Shown here: one piece after another, positions 52,907 to 61,536 of the stretch
How the letters are laid out: each line of letters opens with the position of its first letter
How positions within the stretch are numbered: position 1 is the stretch's first letter
Assembly (NCBI RefSeq): GCF_035503745.1
Contig: NZ_DATJTC010000011.1
Coordinates: forward strand, 248,001-312,000
From: Dyella_B sp035503745
Lineage (GTDB): Bacteria; Pseudomonadota; Gammaproteobacteria; Xanthomonadales; Rhodanobacteraceae
Length of the DNA: 64,000 nt
Reading direction: 5' to 3'
Notes under the pieces: generated by a model
Databases searched by the model: none
Told to the model about the DNA's origin: nothing
Seen by the model: only the letters and a program-made list of their open reading frames with translations
Translations under genes and position numbers: made by a program

Positions 52907-54142
52907 ATGAATCTGTTCCGCCGCTCCCTGCATGTTCTTGCCGCTGCCAGCCTGGTGTTTGGCGCCAGCGCGATCGCCCAGCAGAATCCGCTCCCGCCCA
53001 AGCCGGTGCCCAACCCGGTACCCTCGCCGGCGGCCGTGCAGGTGCCGGTGCCGCCACCGCCGGATGTGGACGGCAAGAGCTGGGTGCTGATGGATTACGC
53101 CACCGGCCAGATCCTCGCGTCCAAGGACGCGGACATGCGCGTGGTGCCGGCCTCGATCACCAAGGTGATGACCGACTATGTGATCTCCGCGCAGATCGCC
53201 TCGGGCAAGATCCATCTCACCGACCAGGTGCACATCAGCGAGCACGCCTGGCGCGCGGGTGGCGCGGGCACCGACGGTTCCACCAGCTTCCTGCAGCTCA
53301 ACAGCGATGTACCGCTGAAGGACTTGCTGTACGGCATGATCATCCAGTCCGGCAACGATGCCGCGATCGCGCTGGCCGAGCATACCGCCGGTTCCGAAGA
53401 GACCTTCGCCAACCTCATGAATGCCTACGCCAAGCAGCTGGGCATGGTGAACAGCCACTTCGTCAATGCATCGGGCTATCCGGTCGACAACCACTACACC
53501 ACCGCGCACGACGTGGCCATCCTCACGCGCGCGCTGATCCACGATTACCCGGACGACTACGCGATCTCCGCCATCAAGGAGTTCCAGTGGAACGGCATCA
53601 AGCAGGGTAACCGCAACACGCTGCTGTGGCGCGATCCCAGCGTGGACGGCGTGAAAACCGGTCACACCGCCGAAGCCGGCTTCTGCCTGGACGCCTCGGC
53701 CAAGCGCGGCGACGAGCGCATGATCGCCATCGTGATGGGCGCCAGCAGCGAAAAAGCGCGCGCGGATTCGGCGATGGCGCTGCTCAACTACGGTTTCCGC
53801 TTCTTCGAAACGCACAAGTTGTACGAAGCGGGCAAGGCGCTCGCCACGCCGCGCCTGTGGAAGGGCCAGGACGACCAGCTGCCGCTCGGCGTCGAACAGG
53901 ACGTGCTGGTGACGGTGAAGACCGGCGACTACGGCAAGCTCAAGGCGACCATGGACATCCCCAACACCCTGATCGCGCCGTTCAAGAAGGGTCAGCAGGT
54001 GGGCACGCTGCATGTCACCGAAGATGGCCAGACCATCGAGGACGTGCCGCTGGTCGCGCTGAACGATGCGCCGCAGGGCGGTTTCTTCAAGCGCCTGTGG
54101 GACACCATCCTCTTGTGGTTCCACGGCAGCGGCAAAAAGTGA
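52907..54142 (+). CDS. dacC: D-alanyl-D-alanine carboxypeptidase (PBP5/6 type)
   Basis: Periplasmic DD-carboxypeptidase that trims the terminal D-Ala of pentapeptide stems. The 411-residue protein has a cleaved signal peptide (to about residue 25) and a Pro-rich linker (to about 52). Motifs are SxxK Ser83-Ile-Thr-Lys86, SGN Ser148-Asn150 and KTG Lys250-Gly252. A C-terminal PBP5 domain II follows, then an amphipathic membrane-binding helix (FFKRLWDTILLWFHG). The symbol is by similarity; dacA would be equally fair. Confidence 0.95.
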   Translation: MNLFRRSLHVLAAASLVFGASAIAQQNPLPPKPVPNPVPSPAAVQVPVPPPPDVDGKSWVLMDYATGQILASKDADMRVVPASITKVMTDYVISAQIASGKIHLTDQVHISEHAWRAGGAGTDGSTSFLQLNSDVPLKDLLYGMIIQSGNDAAIALAEHTAGSEETFANLMNAYAKQLGMVNSHFVNASGYPVDNHYTTAHDVAILTRALIHDYPDDYAISAIKEFQWNGIKQGNRNTLLWRDPSVDGVKTGHTAEAGFCLDASAKRGDERMIAIVMGASSEKARADSAMALLNYGFRFFETHKLYEAGKALATPRLWKGQDDQLPLGVEQDVLVTVKTGDYGKLKATMDIPNTLIAPFKKGQQVGTLHVTEDGQTIEDVPLVALNDAPQGGFFKRLWDTILLWFHGSGKK

Positions 54143-54168
54143 TCGTTGAGGCAAGCGGAGTTAAGCCG

Positions 54169-54459
54169 ATGAAAGACCTGGGCGACATCAAGGCGCAGCA
54201 GGAAGGCCAGGGTTTCCAGTTTCCCGGCGAGTTCGAGATTACCGCGATGGGCAACGCCAGCGCTGACCTCAAGACCCGCGTGCCGCAACTGCTGGAGGGC
54301 ATCGGCCTGCATGTGCTGCACGAAACCGTGCGGCACAAGCATTCACGCGAAGGTAACTTCCTCTCCGTCACCGTCAGCTTCCGCTGCCAGACGCGCGAGC
54401 AGTACGACCTGGCGCACAGCGTGCTGCGCGCCGATCCGGATATCCGTTTCACTTTGTGA
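54169..54459 (+). CDS. ybeD: DUF493 (YbeD) family protein
   Basis: A 96-residue cytoplasmic protein with an ACT-like fold, recognised by FQFPGEFEITAMG and the terminal LPSR-like LRADPDIRFTL. The function is unknown. It lies between dacC and lipB, the usual position in gammaproteobacteria, and GGAG lies nine bases ahead of the ATG. Upstream in-frame codons run through dacC in another frame and are not part of it. Confidence 0.92.
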   Translation: MKDLGDIKAQQEGQGFQFPGEFEITAMGNASADLKTRVPQLLEGIGLHVLHETVRHKHSREGNFLSVTVSFRCQTREQYDLAHSVLRADPDIRFTL

Positions 54460-54508
54460 AGCGCGGCGTCGCCTTTCCCCTGCCAGGGCAATGCCGGGGC
54501 GAGTTTTT

Positions 54509-54533
54509 CCCGCTCTCCCATGGGGGGAGCGGG
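54509..54533. repeat. REP-like palindrome between ybeD and lipB
   Basis: CCCGCTCTCCC pairs with GGGGGAGCGGG (one G-U pair, ATG loop). The core CTCCC/GGGAG is like the palindrome at 20.94 kb. It lies in a gap of about 160 bases in an otherwise compact gene row and could act as a transcript-processing or attenuation site. Confidence 0.5.
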
Positions 54534-54617
54534 AGCGCAAGCCAAGGACTTCCGTCACTTGCAAGCTCCCGGGCCCGGCCACAGATTGGGCTCCATTCCC
54601 ATGCAGGCTAGCGATCC

Positions 54618-55286
54618 ATGTCCCCACCGCTGAAAATTCGCCGCCTGGGCCGCCAGCCTTACGCGCCGGTCTGGCAGGCGATGAGCGCCTTCACCGACAA
54701 CCGTACCGCCGCGACCGTCGACGAATTGTGGCTGCTTGAGCACGACCCGGTCTTCACCCTGGGGCAGGCCGGCAAGATGGAGCACGTCTTGGCGCCCGGT
54801 GAGATTCCCGTGCTGCCGGTGGATCGCGGCGGCCAGGTGACCTATCACGGACCCGGCCAGATCGTGGCCTATCCGCTGATCGACCTGCGTCGCGCGGGCG
54901 TGGGCGTGCGCGAGCTGGTGTGCCGCATCGAGCAGGCCATCATCGATACGCTGGCGCATTGGAACATCCAGGCCGTACGCCGCGAAGGCGCCCCGGGCGT
55001 GTACGTGGCCGACGCCAAGGTGGCGGCGCTGGGCCTGCGCGTGCGGCGCGGCTGCAGCTTCCACGGCCTGGCCTTCAACGTGAACATGAACCTGGAACCG
55101 TTCCATCGCATAAATCCTTGTGGCTACAAGGATCTGGCCGTCACGCAGGTGCTAGACTTGGGCGGTCCGTCGCGGCTGTCGGACGTTGAGGATGTGCTGA
55201 TCGGTGAGTTCTGCCGGCAGTTCGACTTTGGCGCCGAACCGGCTGCTCCCATCATTCCCGAACTACCCGCTCGCGTGGCGGTCTGA
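54618..55286 (+). CDS. lipB: Octanoyl-[acyl-carrier-protein]:protein N-octanoyltransferase
   Basis: LipB transfers octanoate from ACP to lipoyl domains, the first step of endogenous lipoate synthesis. The 222-residue product has the catalytic Cys168 (INPCGYKD) and Lys134 (ADAKVAALGLRVRRG), with the conserved DRGGQVTYHGPGQIVAYPL segment. It precedes lipA by 8 bases. Its protein targets include the H protein encoded near 4 kb. Confidence 0.96.
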   Translation: MSPPLKIRRLGRQPYAPVWQAMSAFTDNRTAATVDELWLLEHDPVFTLGQAGKMEHVLAPGEIPVLPVDRGGQVTYHGPGQIVAYPLIDLRRAGVGVRELVCRIEQAIIDTLAHWNIQAVRREGAPGVYVADAKVAALGLRVRRGCSFHGLAFNVNMNLEPFHRINPCGYKDLAVTQVLDLGGPSRLSDVEDVLIGEFCRQFDFGAEPAAPIIPELPARVAV

Positions 55287-55294
55287 CTTTTTAC

Positions 55295-56305
55295 ATGAGC
55301 GATACGACCGCTTCACCCACCAAGACCATTCCGATCAGCGTCGTCAGCGGCACGCCGGTTGCCGAGAAGCAATTGGGCAACGACAAGATCGCGCTCAACC
55401 GTGCCGGCTTCGACGCCACCACACCCACGCTGCGCAAGCCGAGCTGGATCCGCGTGCGCCTGCCGCAAGGCAATGCCGTGCAGCAGCTCAAGGCGCGCCT
55501 GCGCGAGAACGCGCTGGTGACGGTGTGCGAGGAGGCCTCCTGCCCCAACATCCACGAGTGCTTCAGCAAGGGCACCGCCACCTTCATGATCCTCGGCGAC
55601 GTGTGCACGCGCCGCTGCTCGTTCTGCGACGTCGCGCACGGCCGTCCCGCCGCGCCCGATCCGCTGGAGCCGGCGCGCCTGGCCGAGACCATTCGCGACA
55701 TGCGCCTGAAGTACGTGGTGATCACCTCGGTCGATCGCGACGATCTGCGTGACGGTGGCGCCGAACACTTCGCCGCGTGCATCCGCGCCGTGCGCCACGC
55801 CAGCCCCAGCATCCGCATCGAAATCCTCACCCCGGATTTCCGCGGCAAGGGCCGCATGGAGCGCGCGCTGGAAGTGCTGAAAGAATTCCCGCCGGACGTG
55901 TTCAATCACAACCTGGAAACCGTGCCGCACCTGTATCGCGAAGTGCGTCCCGGCGCCGACTACCAGTGGTCGCTGGACCTGCTCAAGCGCTTCAAGGCGC
56001 AGCATCCGGAGGTACCAACCAAGTCCGGCATCATGCTCGGCCTGGGCGAAACCTTCGAACAGGTGATCGAAACCATGCGCGACCTGCGCGCGCACGACGT
56101 GGACATGATCACCATCGGCCAATACTTGCAGCCCACGCCGCACCATCATCCGGTCGTCCGCTACTGGACGCCCGATGAGTTCGACGCCCTGCGCGTGGCC
56201 GGCGAAGCGATGGGTTTCCATCACGTCGCCTCCGGCCCGCTTGTCCGTTCTTCCTACCATGCCGACCAGCAGGCGCACGCCGCTGGTGTCGCCGAGCACG
56301 CCTGA
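55295..56305 (+). CDS. lipA: Lipoyl synthase
   Basis: Radical-SAM enzyme that inserts two sulfurs into protein-bound octanoate. The 336-residue product carries both iron-sulfur clusters: the auxiliary CX4CX5C set Cys78, Cys83, Cys89 and the radical-SAM CX3CX2C set Cys104, Cys108, Cys111. The segments EILTPDFRGKG and YSLDLL-like YQWSLDLLKRFK and TKSGIMLGLGE are typical. The N-terminal 45 residues are a variable extension. The stop codon overlaps the start of the protease gene (TGATG). Confidence 0.97.
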   Translation: MSDTTASPTKTIPISVVSGTPVAEKQLGNDKIALNRAGFDATTPTLRKPSWIRVRLPQGNAVQQLKARLRENALVTVCEEASCPNIHECFSKGTATFMILGDVCTRRCSFCDVAHGRPAAPDPLEPARLAETIRDMRLKYVVITSVDRDDLRDGGAEHFAACIRAVRHASPSIRIEILTPDFRGKGRMERALEVLKEFPPDVFNHNLETVPHLYREVRPGADYQWSLDLLKRFKAQHPEVPTKSGIMLGLGETFEQVIETMRDLRAHDVDMITIGQYLQPTPHHHPVVRYWTPDEFDALRVAGEAMGFHHVASGPLVRSSYHADQQAHAAGVAEHA

Positions 56306-58638
56306 TGAGAAAGCACGCCATGATCTTTCGTCCCCTGCTCGCCTTGCTGATGGCGCTCAGCGTCACCGTCACCGCGTCGGCGCAATCGGCCGCCGACATG
56401 GGGGCTACCAAGCCGCGCAAGGAATCCACGCTGCCCCTGCAACCGACCCAGAACGAAGCGGATGCGGCACTGCTCTCGGCGCGCTTCCTGACCCGCTTCC
56501 ACTACGACGCGCAGCCGCTCGACGATGCGATGTCGCAGAAGATCTACACGCTGTACTTCAAGCTGCTGGACGGGGAGAAGGTGTTCTTCACGCAGCAGGA
56601 CATGGCGAACTTCGCCAAGTACAAGGACAAGCTCGACGACGCGATCTGGAACCGCGACCTGTCCGCGCCGTTCGATATTTTCAACCAGTACATCCTGCGC
56701 GCGGTCGACCGCATGAACTACGCGCGCAGCCTGCTCAAGCAGGGCTTCGACTTCAACACCAACGAAACCTACACCATCGATCGCAAGAACGCCGACTGGC
56801 CCAAGGACCAGGCCGAGCTGAACGACCTGTGGCGCAAGCGCACCATGAACGACTGGCTGCGCCTGAAACTCGCCGGCAAGAGCGACGATGAGATCCGCAA
56901 GACGCTGGACAAGCGCTACAGCAATTACATCGCCCGCGTGCGGCAGCTGGACAGCGAAGACGCCTTCCAGACCTTCATGACCGCCTATGCCAACTCCACC
57001 GATCCGCATACCGATTACCTCGGGCCGCGCGACGCGGAGAACTTCGACATCCAGATGAAGCTTTCGCTGGAAGGCATCGGTGCGCAGCTGCAGGCGCGCG
57101 ACGACTACACCCAGATCGCTTCGCTGGTGCCCGCCAGCCCCGCCATCAAGTCCGGCAAGCTGCACGTGGGCGATACCGTGCTGGGCGTGGGCCAGGGCGA
57201 AACCGGTCCGATCGTGGACGTGGTCGGCTGGCGCCTGGACGACGTGGTCAACCTGATCCGCGGCAAGAAAGACACCATCGTGCGTCTTGAAGTGGCGCCG
57301 GCCGATCAGGGGCCGGACGGCAAGCACATCTTGGTCACGCTGGTGCGCAAGAAGATCAACATCGAAGAGCAGGCCGCCAAGTCCAAGATCATCGACATCA
57401 ACGAAGACGGCGTGGATCGCAAGATCGGCGTGATCGAACTGCCGATCTTCTACTCCGATTTCGGCGCACGCAGCGAAGGCGACAAGGACTTCAAGAGCGC
57501 CAGCCGCGACGTGGCCAAGCTGCTGGGCGAACTGAAAGCCAAGGGCGTGCAGGGCGTGGTGGTCGACCTGCGCAACAACGGCGGCGGCTCGCTGTATGAA
57601 GCCAACGAACTCACCGGCCTGTTCATCGACCAGGGCCCGGCGGTGCAGGTGCGCGATGCGCGCGGTGTCGTGCAAGCGCAGGGCAAGGACGAATTCTCGC
57701 CGATGACCTGGAGCGGGCCGATGGCGGTGCTGGTCAACCGTGGCACGGCCTCGGCGTCGGAGATCTTCTCCGCCGCGATCCAGGACTACGGCCGCGGCCT
57801 GATCATCGGTTCGCCGACCTTCGGCAAGGGCACCGTGCAGACCTTGATCGACCTGGACAAGCTGGTCTCCGATGCCGGCGCCAACGGCAAGCCCAACTTC
57901 GGCGCGCTGAAGATGACCATCCAGGAATTCTTCCGCATCAACGGCGGCTCGACCCAGTTGAAGGGCGTCACCCCCGACATCCTGTTTCCCAGCAATGGCG
58001 ACGACAAGGATTTCGGCGAATCGACCTACGACAACGCGCTGCCGTGGACGCAGATCGCGCCGGCCGACTACAAGCCGGTGGCCGACATGAAAGCCTACCT
58101 GCCTCAGCTTGAGCAATTGCACGAAGCGCGCGACGCCAAGTCGCCTGCGTGGCAGTTGATGCTGGATGAGCTGGCCGCGTACAAGAAGCTCAGCGACCGT
58201 ACCACTGTCTCGCTCAACTTCGCCCAGCGCGAAGCCGAGCGCAAGCAACTGGACGCGATGCAAGCGGAATTCCGCGCGCGCCACAAGGCAATCGATGGCA
58301 ACGACGCCGCCGAGGTGGATGCCGACGACCAGCTCGACGATGGTCTCAACGCCAACGAGCGCAGCCTCAAGAGCGAGTTGAAGGAACAGGCCGACGCCAA
58401 GAAGGCGCCCGATCCGCAATTGCAGGAGACCGCGCACGTGCTCTACGACGCGATCGGCCTGATCGACAGCAACCCGAAGCTGGCCAAGGAAGTGCTGCCC
58501 TACGGCGGCAAGGAAGGCTACGGCCCCACCGTGGCGGCAGTGGGAGGCACCTCGACGCTGCCGACGCAGACGCAGAATGGCGCCAGCCAGTCGGGCGGCG
58601 GCTCGGTGGCCCCGGCGGCGTCGAGCAGCACGCACTGA
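56305..58638 (+). CDS. prc: Tail-specific protease, Prc/CtpA family (S41)
   Basis: A 777-residue periplasmic processing protease. The signal peptide ends near AQS (about residue 27). Next come an N-terminal helical region (about 45-240), a PDZ domain (about 250-340), and the S41 protease core with catalytic Ser483 and Lys508 (GTASASEIF and PTFGKGTVQ). The 25-residue spacing matches known Ser-Lys dyads of the family. The C-terminal part has helical and low-complexity sections. Prc degrades or processes C-termini of periplasmic proteins, including peptidoglycan enzymes in E. coli. It overlaps lipA by one base, which makes translational coupling likely. The symbol is by similarity. Confidence 0.93.
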   Translation: MRKHAMIFRPLLALLMALSVTVTASAQSAADMGATKPRKESTLPLQPTQNEADAALLSARFLTRFHYDAQPLDDAMSQKIYTLYFKLLDGEKVFFTQQDMANFAKYKDKLDDAIWNRDLSAPFDIFNQYILRAVDRMNYARSLLKQGFDFNTNETYTIDRKNADWPKDQAELNDLWRKRTMNDWLRLKLAGKSDDEIRKTLDKRYSNYIARVRQLDSEDAFQTFMTAYANSTDPHTDYLGPRDAENFDIQMKLSLEGIGAQLQARDDYTQIASLVPASPAIKSGKLHVGDTVLGVGQGETGPIVDVVGWRLDDVVNLIRGKKDTIVRLEVAPADQGPDGKHILVTLVRKKINIEEQAAKSKIIDINEDGVDRKIGVIELPIFYSDFGARSEGDKDFKSASRDVAKLLGELKAKGVQGVVVDLRNNGGGSLYEANELTGLFIDQGPAVQVRDARGVVQAQGKDEFSPMTWSGPMAVLVNRGTASASEIFSAAIQDYGRGLIIGSPTFGKGTVQTLIDLDKLVSDAGANGKPNFGALKMTIQEFFRINGGSTQLKGVTPDILFPSNGDDKDFGESTYDNALPWTQIAPADYKPVADMKAYLPQLEQLHEARDAKSPAWQLMLDELAAYKKLSDRTTVSLNFAQREAERKQLDAMQAEFRARHKAIDGNDAAEVDADDQLDDGLNANERSLKSELKEQADAKKAPDPQLQETAHVLYDAIGLIDSNPKLAKEVLPYGGKEGYGPTVAAVGGTSTLPTQTQNGASQSGGGSVAPAASSSTH

Positions 58639-58660
58639 GCGGTTTAGGCAGGTCGAACCC

Positions 58661-58691
58661 AAAAAGCAGCGCTTGGGCGCTGCTTTTTTTT
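58661..58691 (+). terminator. Rho-independent terminator after prc
   Basis: The stem GCAGCGC / GCGCTGC with TTGG loop is extended by A5/T8 pairing. It lies 22 bases after the protease stop and ends the lip-prc transcript. Confidence 0.85.
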
Positions 58692-58968
58692 GGGACGACT
58701 CGCGGCCGTGCCGCGCGGATGTGTCGCTGTGTCTTGAAGCCCCCCCATCACTCCAGCGGGTGCCGTCCGATCAAGCGATAGCGTTGTCCGGACCTGCCAC
58801 GGTGCCTCGTGGCGGCATCAAAAACCGGTGCACGGGATGGCGGGCTGTGCCGGAATGACGGAGCTTCTCGGTCAAAGGGTGATGCCCGCGCACCTTTCGA
58901 ACGAGTGGATGCCCGGCAACTTTCGCGCGAGGATGCAGCAACATCTCCTGCTGCAGGAGCCATCCGGC
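58692..58968. other. Intergenic region before DUF4126 gene
   Basis: About 280 bases with no supportable gene. It contains the hairpin GCCACG/CGTGGC (58796-58813) and the sequence GCCGGAATGACGG, which resembles fragments of dispersed intergenic repeats in GC-rich proteobacteria. In-frame codons upstream of the DUF4126 ATG run through it without conserved sequence. Confidence 0.4.
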
Positions 58969-59589
58969 ATGAACCTCCTACCCAACCTCGCCCTCGCCGG
59001 CGGCCTGGCCTGGGCCAGCGGCATCCGCCTGTATGCCACTTTGTTCCTGGCCGGCATGCTGGGGCGGCTGGGCTACGTGAGTTTGCCGCCGGGCCTGGAG
59101 GTACTCAGCCACAACGGGGTGTTGATCGTGTCGGGCGTGCTGACGCTGGGCGAATTTCTTGCCGACAAGATTCCAGTGTTCGACAGCGTGTGGGATGGGA
59201 TCCACACCTTCATCCGCATCCCCGCCGGCACGCTGCTGGCGTGGGGCGTGTTCAAGAACTCCCCTGCCGACGTGCAGTTCGCCGCGGCCTTGCTGGGCGG
59301 CGCCATCGTCACGGGCACGCATCTGGCCAAGTCCGGCGGGCGCGCCTTGATCAACACCTCGCCGGAGCCGGTCAGCAATTGGAGCGCGAGCGCGGGCGAA
59401 GATCTTTCGATGCTCGGCATCCTTTATCTCACGTGGCAGCACCCGCTGGCGCTGTTGATCGCACTGGCGCTGTTCCTGTTGCTGCTGTGCTGGTGGCTGC
59501 CGAAGATCGTGCGCGGCCTGCGCATGATCTTCGGGCAGCTTGGCAAGGTTAGGGCGAAGTGGTCCGGTCCGGTTAAGCCAGGGCCCTAG
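58969..59589 (+). CDS. DUF4126 membrane protein
   Basis: A 206-residue protein with about five hydrophobic segments (LALAGGLAWASGIRLYATLF near the start, LLIALALFLLLLCWWL near the end). The motifs SGIRLYATLFLAGMLGRLG and EFLADKIPVFDSVWD match the DUF4126 family of unknown function. The chosen ATG has GGAG nine bases upstream; the frame opens 47 codons earlier without family similarity. Its TAG stop overlaps the stop of the convergent M1 peptidase gene within one CTAG tetranucleotide. Confidence 0.82.
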   Translation: MNLLPNLALAGGLAWASGIRLYATLFLAGMLGRLGYVSLPPGLEVLSHNGVLIVSGVLTLGEFLADKIPVFDSVWDGIHTFIRIPAGTLLAWGVFKNSPADVQFAAALLGGAIVTGTHLAKSGGRALINTSPEPVSNWSASAGEDLSMLGILYLTWQHPLALLIALALFLLLLCWWLPKIVRGLRMIFGQLGKVRAKWSGPVKPGP

Positions 59590-61331
59590 TCATCGCCGCC
59601 TTTTCGCTTGCCGTTTGCGCGTTGCTGCTGCATCCACTGCTGGAATTCGTTGACCCGCTCTTCGTCGCGCAGCAGTTTCGAATGCGGATCGACCACCACC
59701 AGCGCATCGGCCGGGACGGTGATGCTGCCGGTGCCGTGGTCCATCGGCACCGTGTGCAGTGTTTCGCCCACCTGCAGCTCCACCGGCATCGGGAAGGGCA
59801 GGTTGTTCGGTGCGATCCAGCGCAGGTTGAGCGTGTTGCCTTGCCGGGTGACGTCCAGCTTCGGCAACGCGGCCTGATACAGGTACACGTTGAAGAACCA
59901 GCTCAGGTCGCGGCCGGTCACCTTGTTGACGATGGCGATGAAATCGCGCGAGGAAGCGTAACGGGGCTCGAAATTGCCCGGCTTCGGATCGGGGCGTCCA
60001 TACACCAGCAGGCGTACGCTGTCGAAGAAGGCGCGGTCGCCGATCAATGCGCGCAGCGAGTGCAGCATCAGCGCGCCCTTGTTGTAGATGTCCTGGCCCG
60101 GCCCGGTGACGTCGTCGTAGACCGCCGCCTCGACCTGGCTCTTGCCCGACACCAGCGGATGGCGGTTGTGCAGGCTCATGCGCAGGTTGTGCAGCCAGCT
60201 GTAATAGCCGATGTCGCCGCTGATCGACCAGGCATAGAACGGCTGCATGTAGGTGGCAAAGGCCTCGTGCAGCCACATGTCGTCCCAGTCGGCGTTGGTC
60301 ATCTGGTTGCCGAACCATTCGTGCGCGAATTCGTGTTGCAGCAGCCAGTCGAAGCCGTTGCCGTCCTTGGCGTAGTGGTTGCCGTAGGCATTGATGGTCT
60401 GGTGTTCCATGCCTAAGTAGGGCGTTTCCACCACGCCCATTTTTTCGTCGCCGAACGGATAAGGGCCGATATACGCCTCGTTGAAAGCCAGCATGCGCGA
60501 GAACTGGGCGAACAAGGCCTTGGCCTGTGCGTCTTCGCCGTCCAGGTACCAATACTGCAGCGGGATCGTGTTGCCGTAGCGGCTGTGGTATTGGCCGGTG
60601 AGTTCCTTGTACGGACCGACGTTGATCGAAATGGCATACGTGGTGGGGTGCTTGGCGCGCCAGTGATAGGTGCGCTTGTCGCCCTCGTCGCTCACGCCGA
60701 TCAGCACGCCGTTGCCGGGCGCGACCAGCGGCTTGGGTACGGTCACGTACAGATCGACCAGATCCGGCTTGCCTTGCGGATGATCGATGCATGGCCAGAA
60801 CAGGTCGCAGCCCTCGCCCTCGACCGCGCTGCCCACCCAGGGCTGTCCGTCGGGAGTGTGGCTCCAGACAAAGCCGCCATCCCACGGCGCCCTCTTGGCT
60901 ACGTGCGGACGCCCCGCGTAATGCACCGTGGCCGAGACTTTGTCGCCGCTCGCCAGCACGTGCGGCAGTTGGATACGCAGGCGCCCTTGGGGATTGCTCC
61001 AGTCCTTGGCCTGGATTGGCTTGCCGTCCACTTCGATGGCGCTGATCGGCAGGTTGCGATCCAGGTCCAGCAACAGCACGTCGGTGGCTGCGCGCGCGGT
61101 GAAGGTCAGCGTGGCGCTCGCGTCGATGCTCTGCGTGGACGGATCGACGGCGATATGCAGTTCCGCATGATCGAAATGCACGCGCTTCTGTTCGGCGGGC
61201 ATGGTGCCGCCGGAGTTTTCCGTCAGCGTGGTCAGCGGTGGCTGCTGGGGCAGGGCGGTGGCGTCGGCGGCATGGCCGCTCAGGCTGAACACCAGGCAGG
61301 CGGCGAGCAGGGTGGGGCGCAGGGTGTGCAT
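59586..61331 (-). CDS. Exported M1-family metallopeptidase
   Basis: A gluzincin aminopeptidase-like enzyme of 581 residues. The signal peptide ends near GHA (about residue 20). The N-terminal beta domain (about 45-240) precedes the zinc site HEFAHEWFGNQM with the third ligand Glu in HEAFATYMQPF. The substrate-anchoring exopeptidase motif appears as GMEHQTIN rather than the classical GAMEN, which is common in this bacterial subgroup. A C-terminal Arg/Lys-rich tail ends the protein. The ATG chosen has GAAGGA seven bases upstream; another ATG lies two codons earlier but would touch that Shine-Dalgarno. Confidence 0.88.
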   Translation of the reverse strand: MHTLRPTLLAACLVFSLSGHAADATALPQQPPLTTLTENSGGTMPAEQKRVHFDHAELHIAVDPSTQSIDASATLTFTARAATDVLLLDLDRNLPISAIEVDGKPIQAKDWSNPQGRLRIQLPHVLASGDKVSATVHYAGRPHVAKRAPWDGGFVWSHTPDGQPWVGSAVEGEGCDLFWPCIDHPQGKPDLVDLYVTVPKPLVAPGNGVLIGVSDEGDKRTYHWRAKHPTTYAISINVGPYKELTGQYHSRYGNTIPLQYWYLDGEDAQAKALFAQFSRMLAFNEAYIGPYPFGDEKMGVVETPYLGMEHQTINAYGNHYAKDGNGFDWLLQHEFAHEWFGNQMTNADWDDMWLHEAFATYMQPFYAWSISGDIGYYSWLHNLRMSLHNRHPLVSGKSQVEAAVYDDVTGPGQDIYNKGALMLHSLRALIGDRAFFDSVRLLVYGRPDPKPGNFEPRYASSRDFIAIVNKVTGRDLSWFFNVYLYQAALPKLDVTRQGNTLNLRWIAPNNLPFPMPVELQVGETLHTVPMDHGTGSITVPADALVVVDPHSKLLRDEERVNEFQQWMQQQRANGKRKGGDD

Positions 61332-61536
61332 GGACATCCTTCGTGGCCGTGGAAACTCCGGCATCCTGACAGTTTCCGGCAAGCCCTGACAAAGCCGAAA
61401 GTCATGGCATGGCCGAAGGCGACCGGCGACGTTGCGTCGCTGCCGCTTTCGCAAGGCAGGAAGAGATCCGGAGGGATTTTGCGTGCGGCCCGGCCCTTCC
61501 CGCTGCACGCAGGGCAGGGCCTTGATACGGCGCGTT

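Noticed and set aside
56254..58662. 802-codon minus-strand frame opposite the Prc protease gene
   Set aside because: Antisense shadow; the plus-strand protease has signal peptide, PDZ and catalytic dyad.
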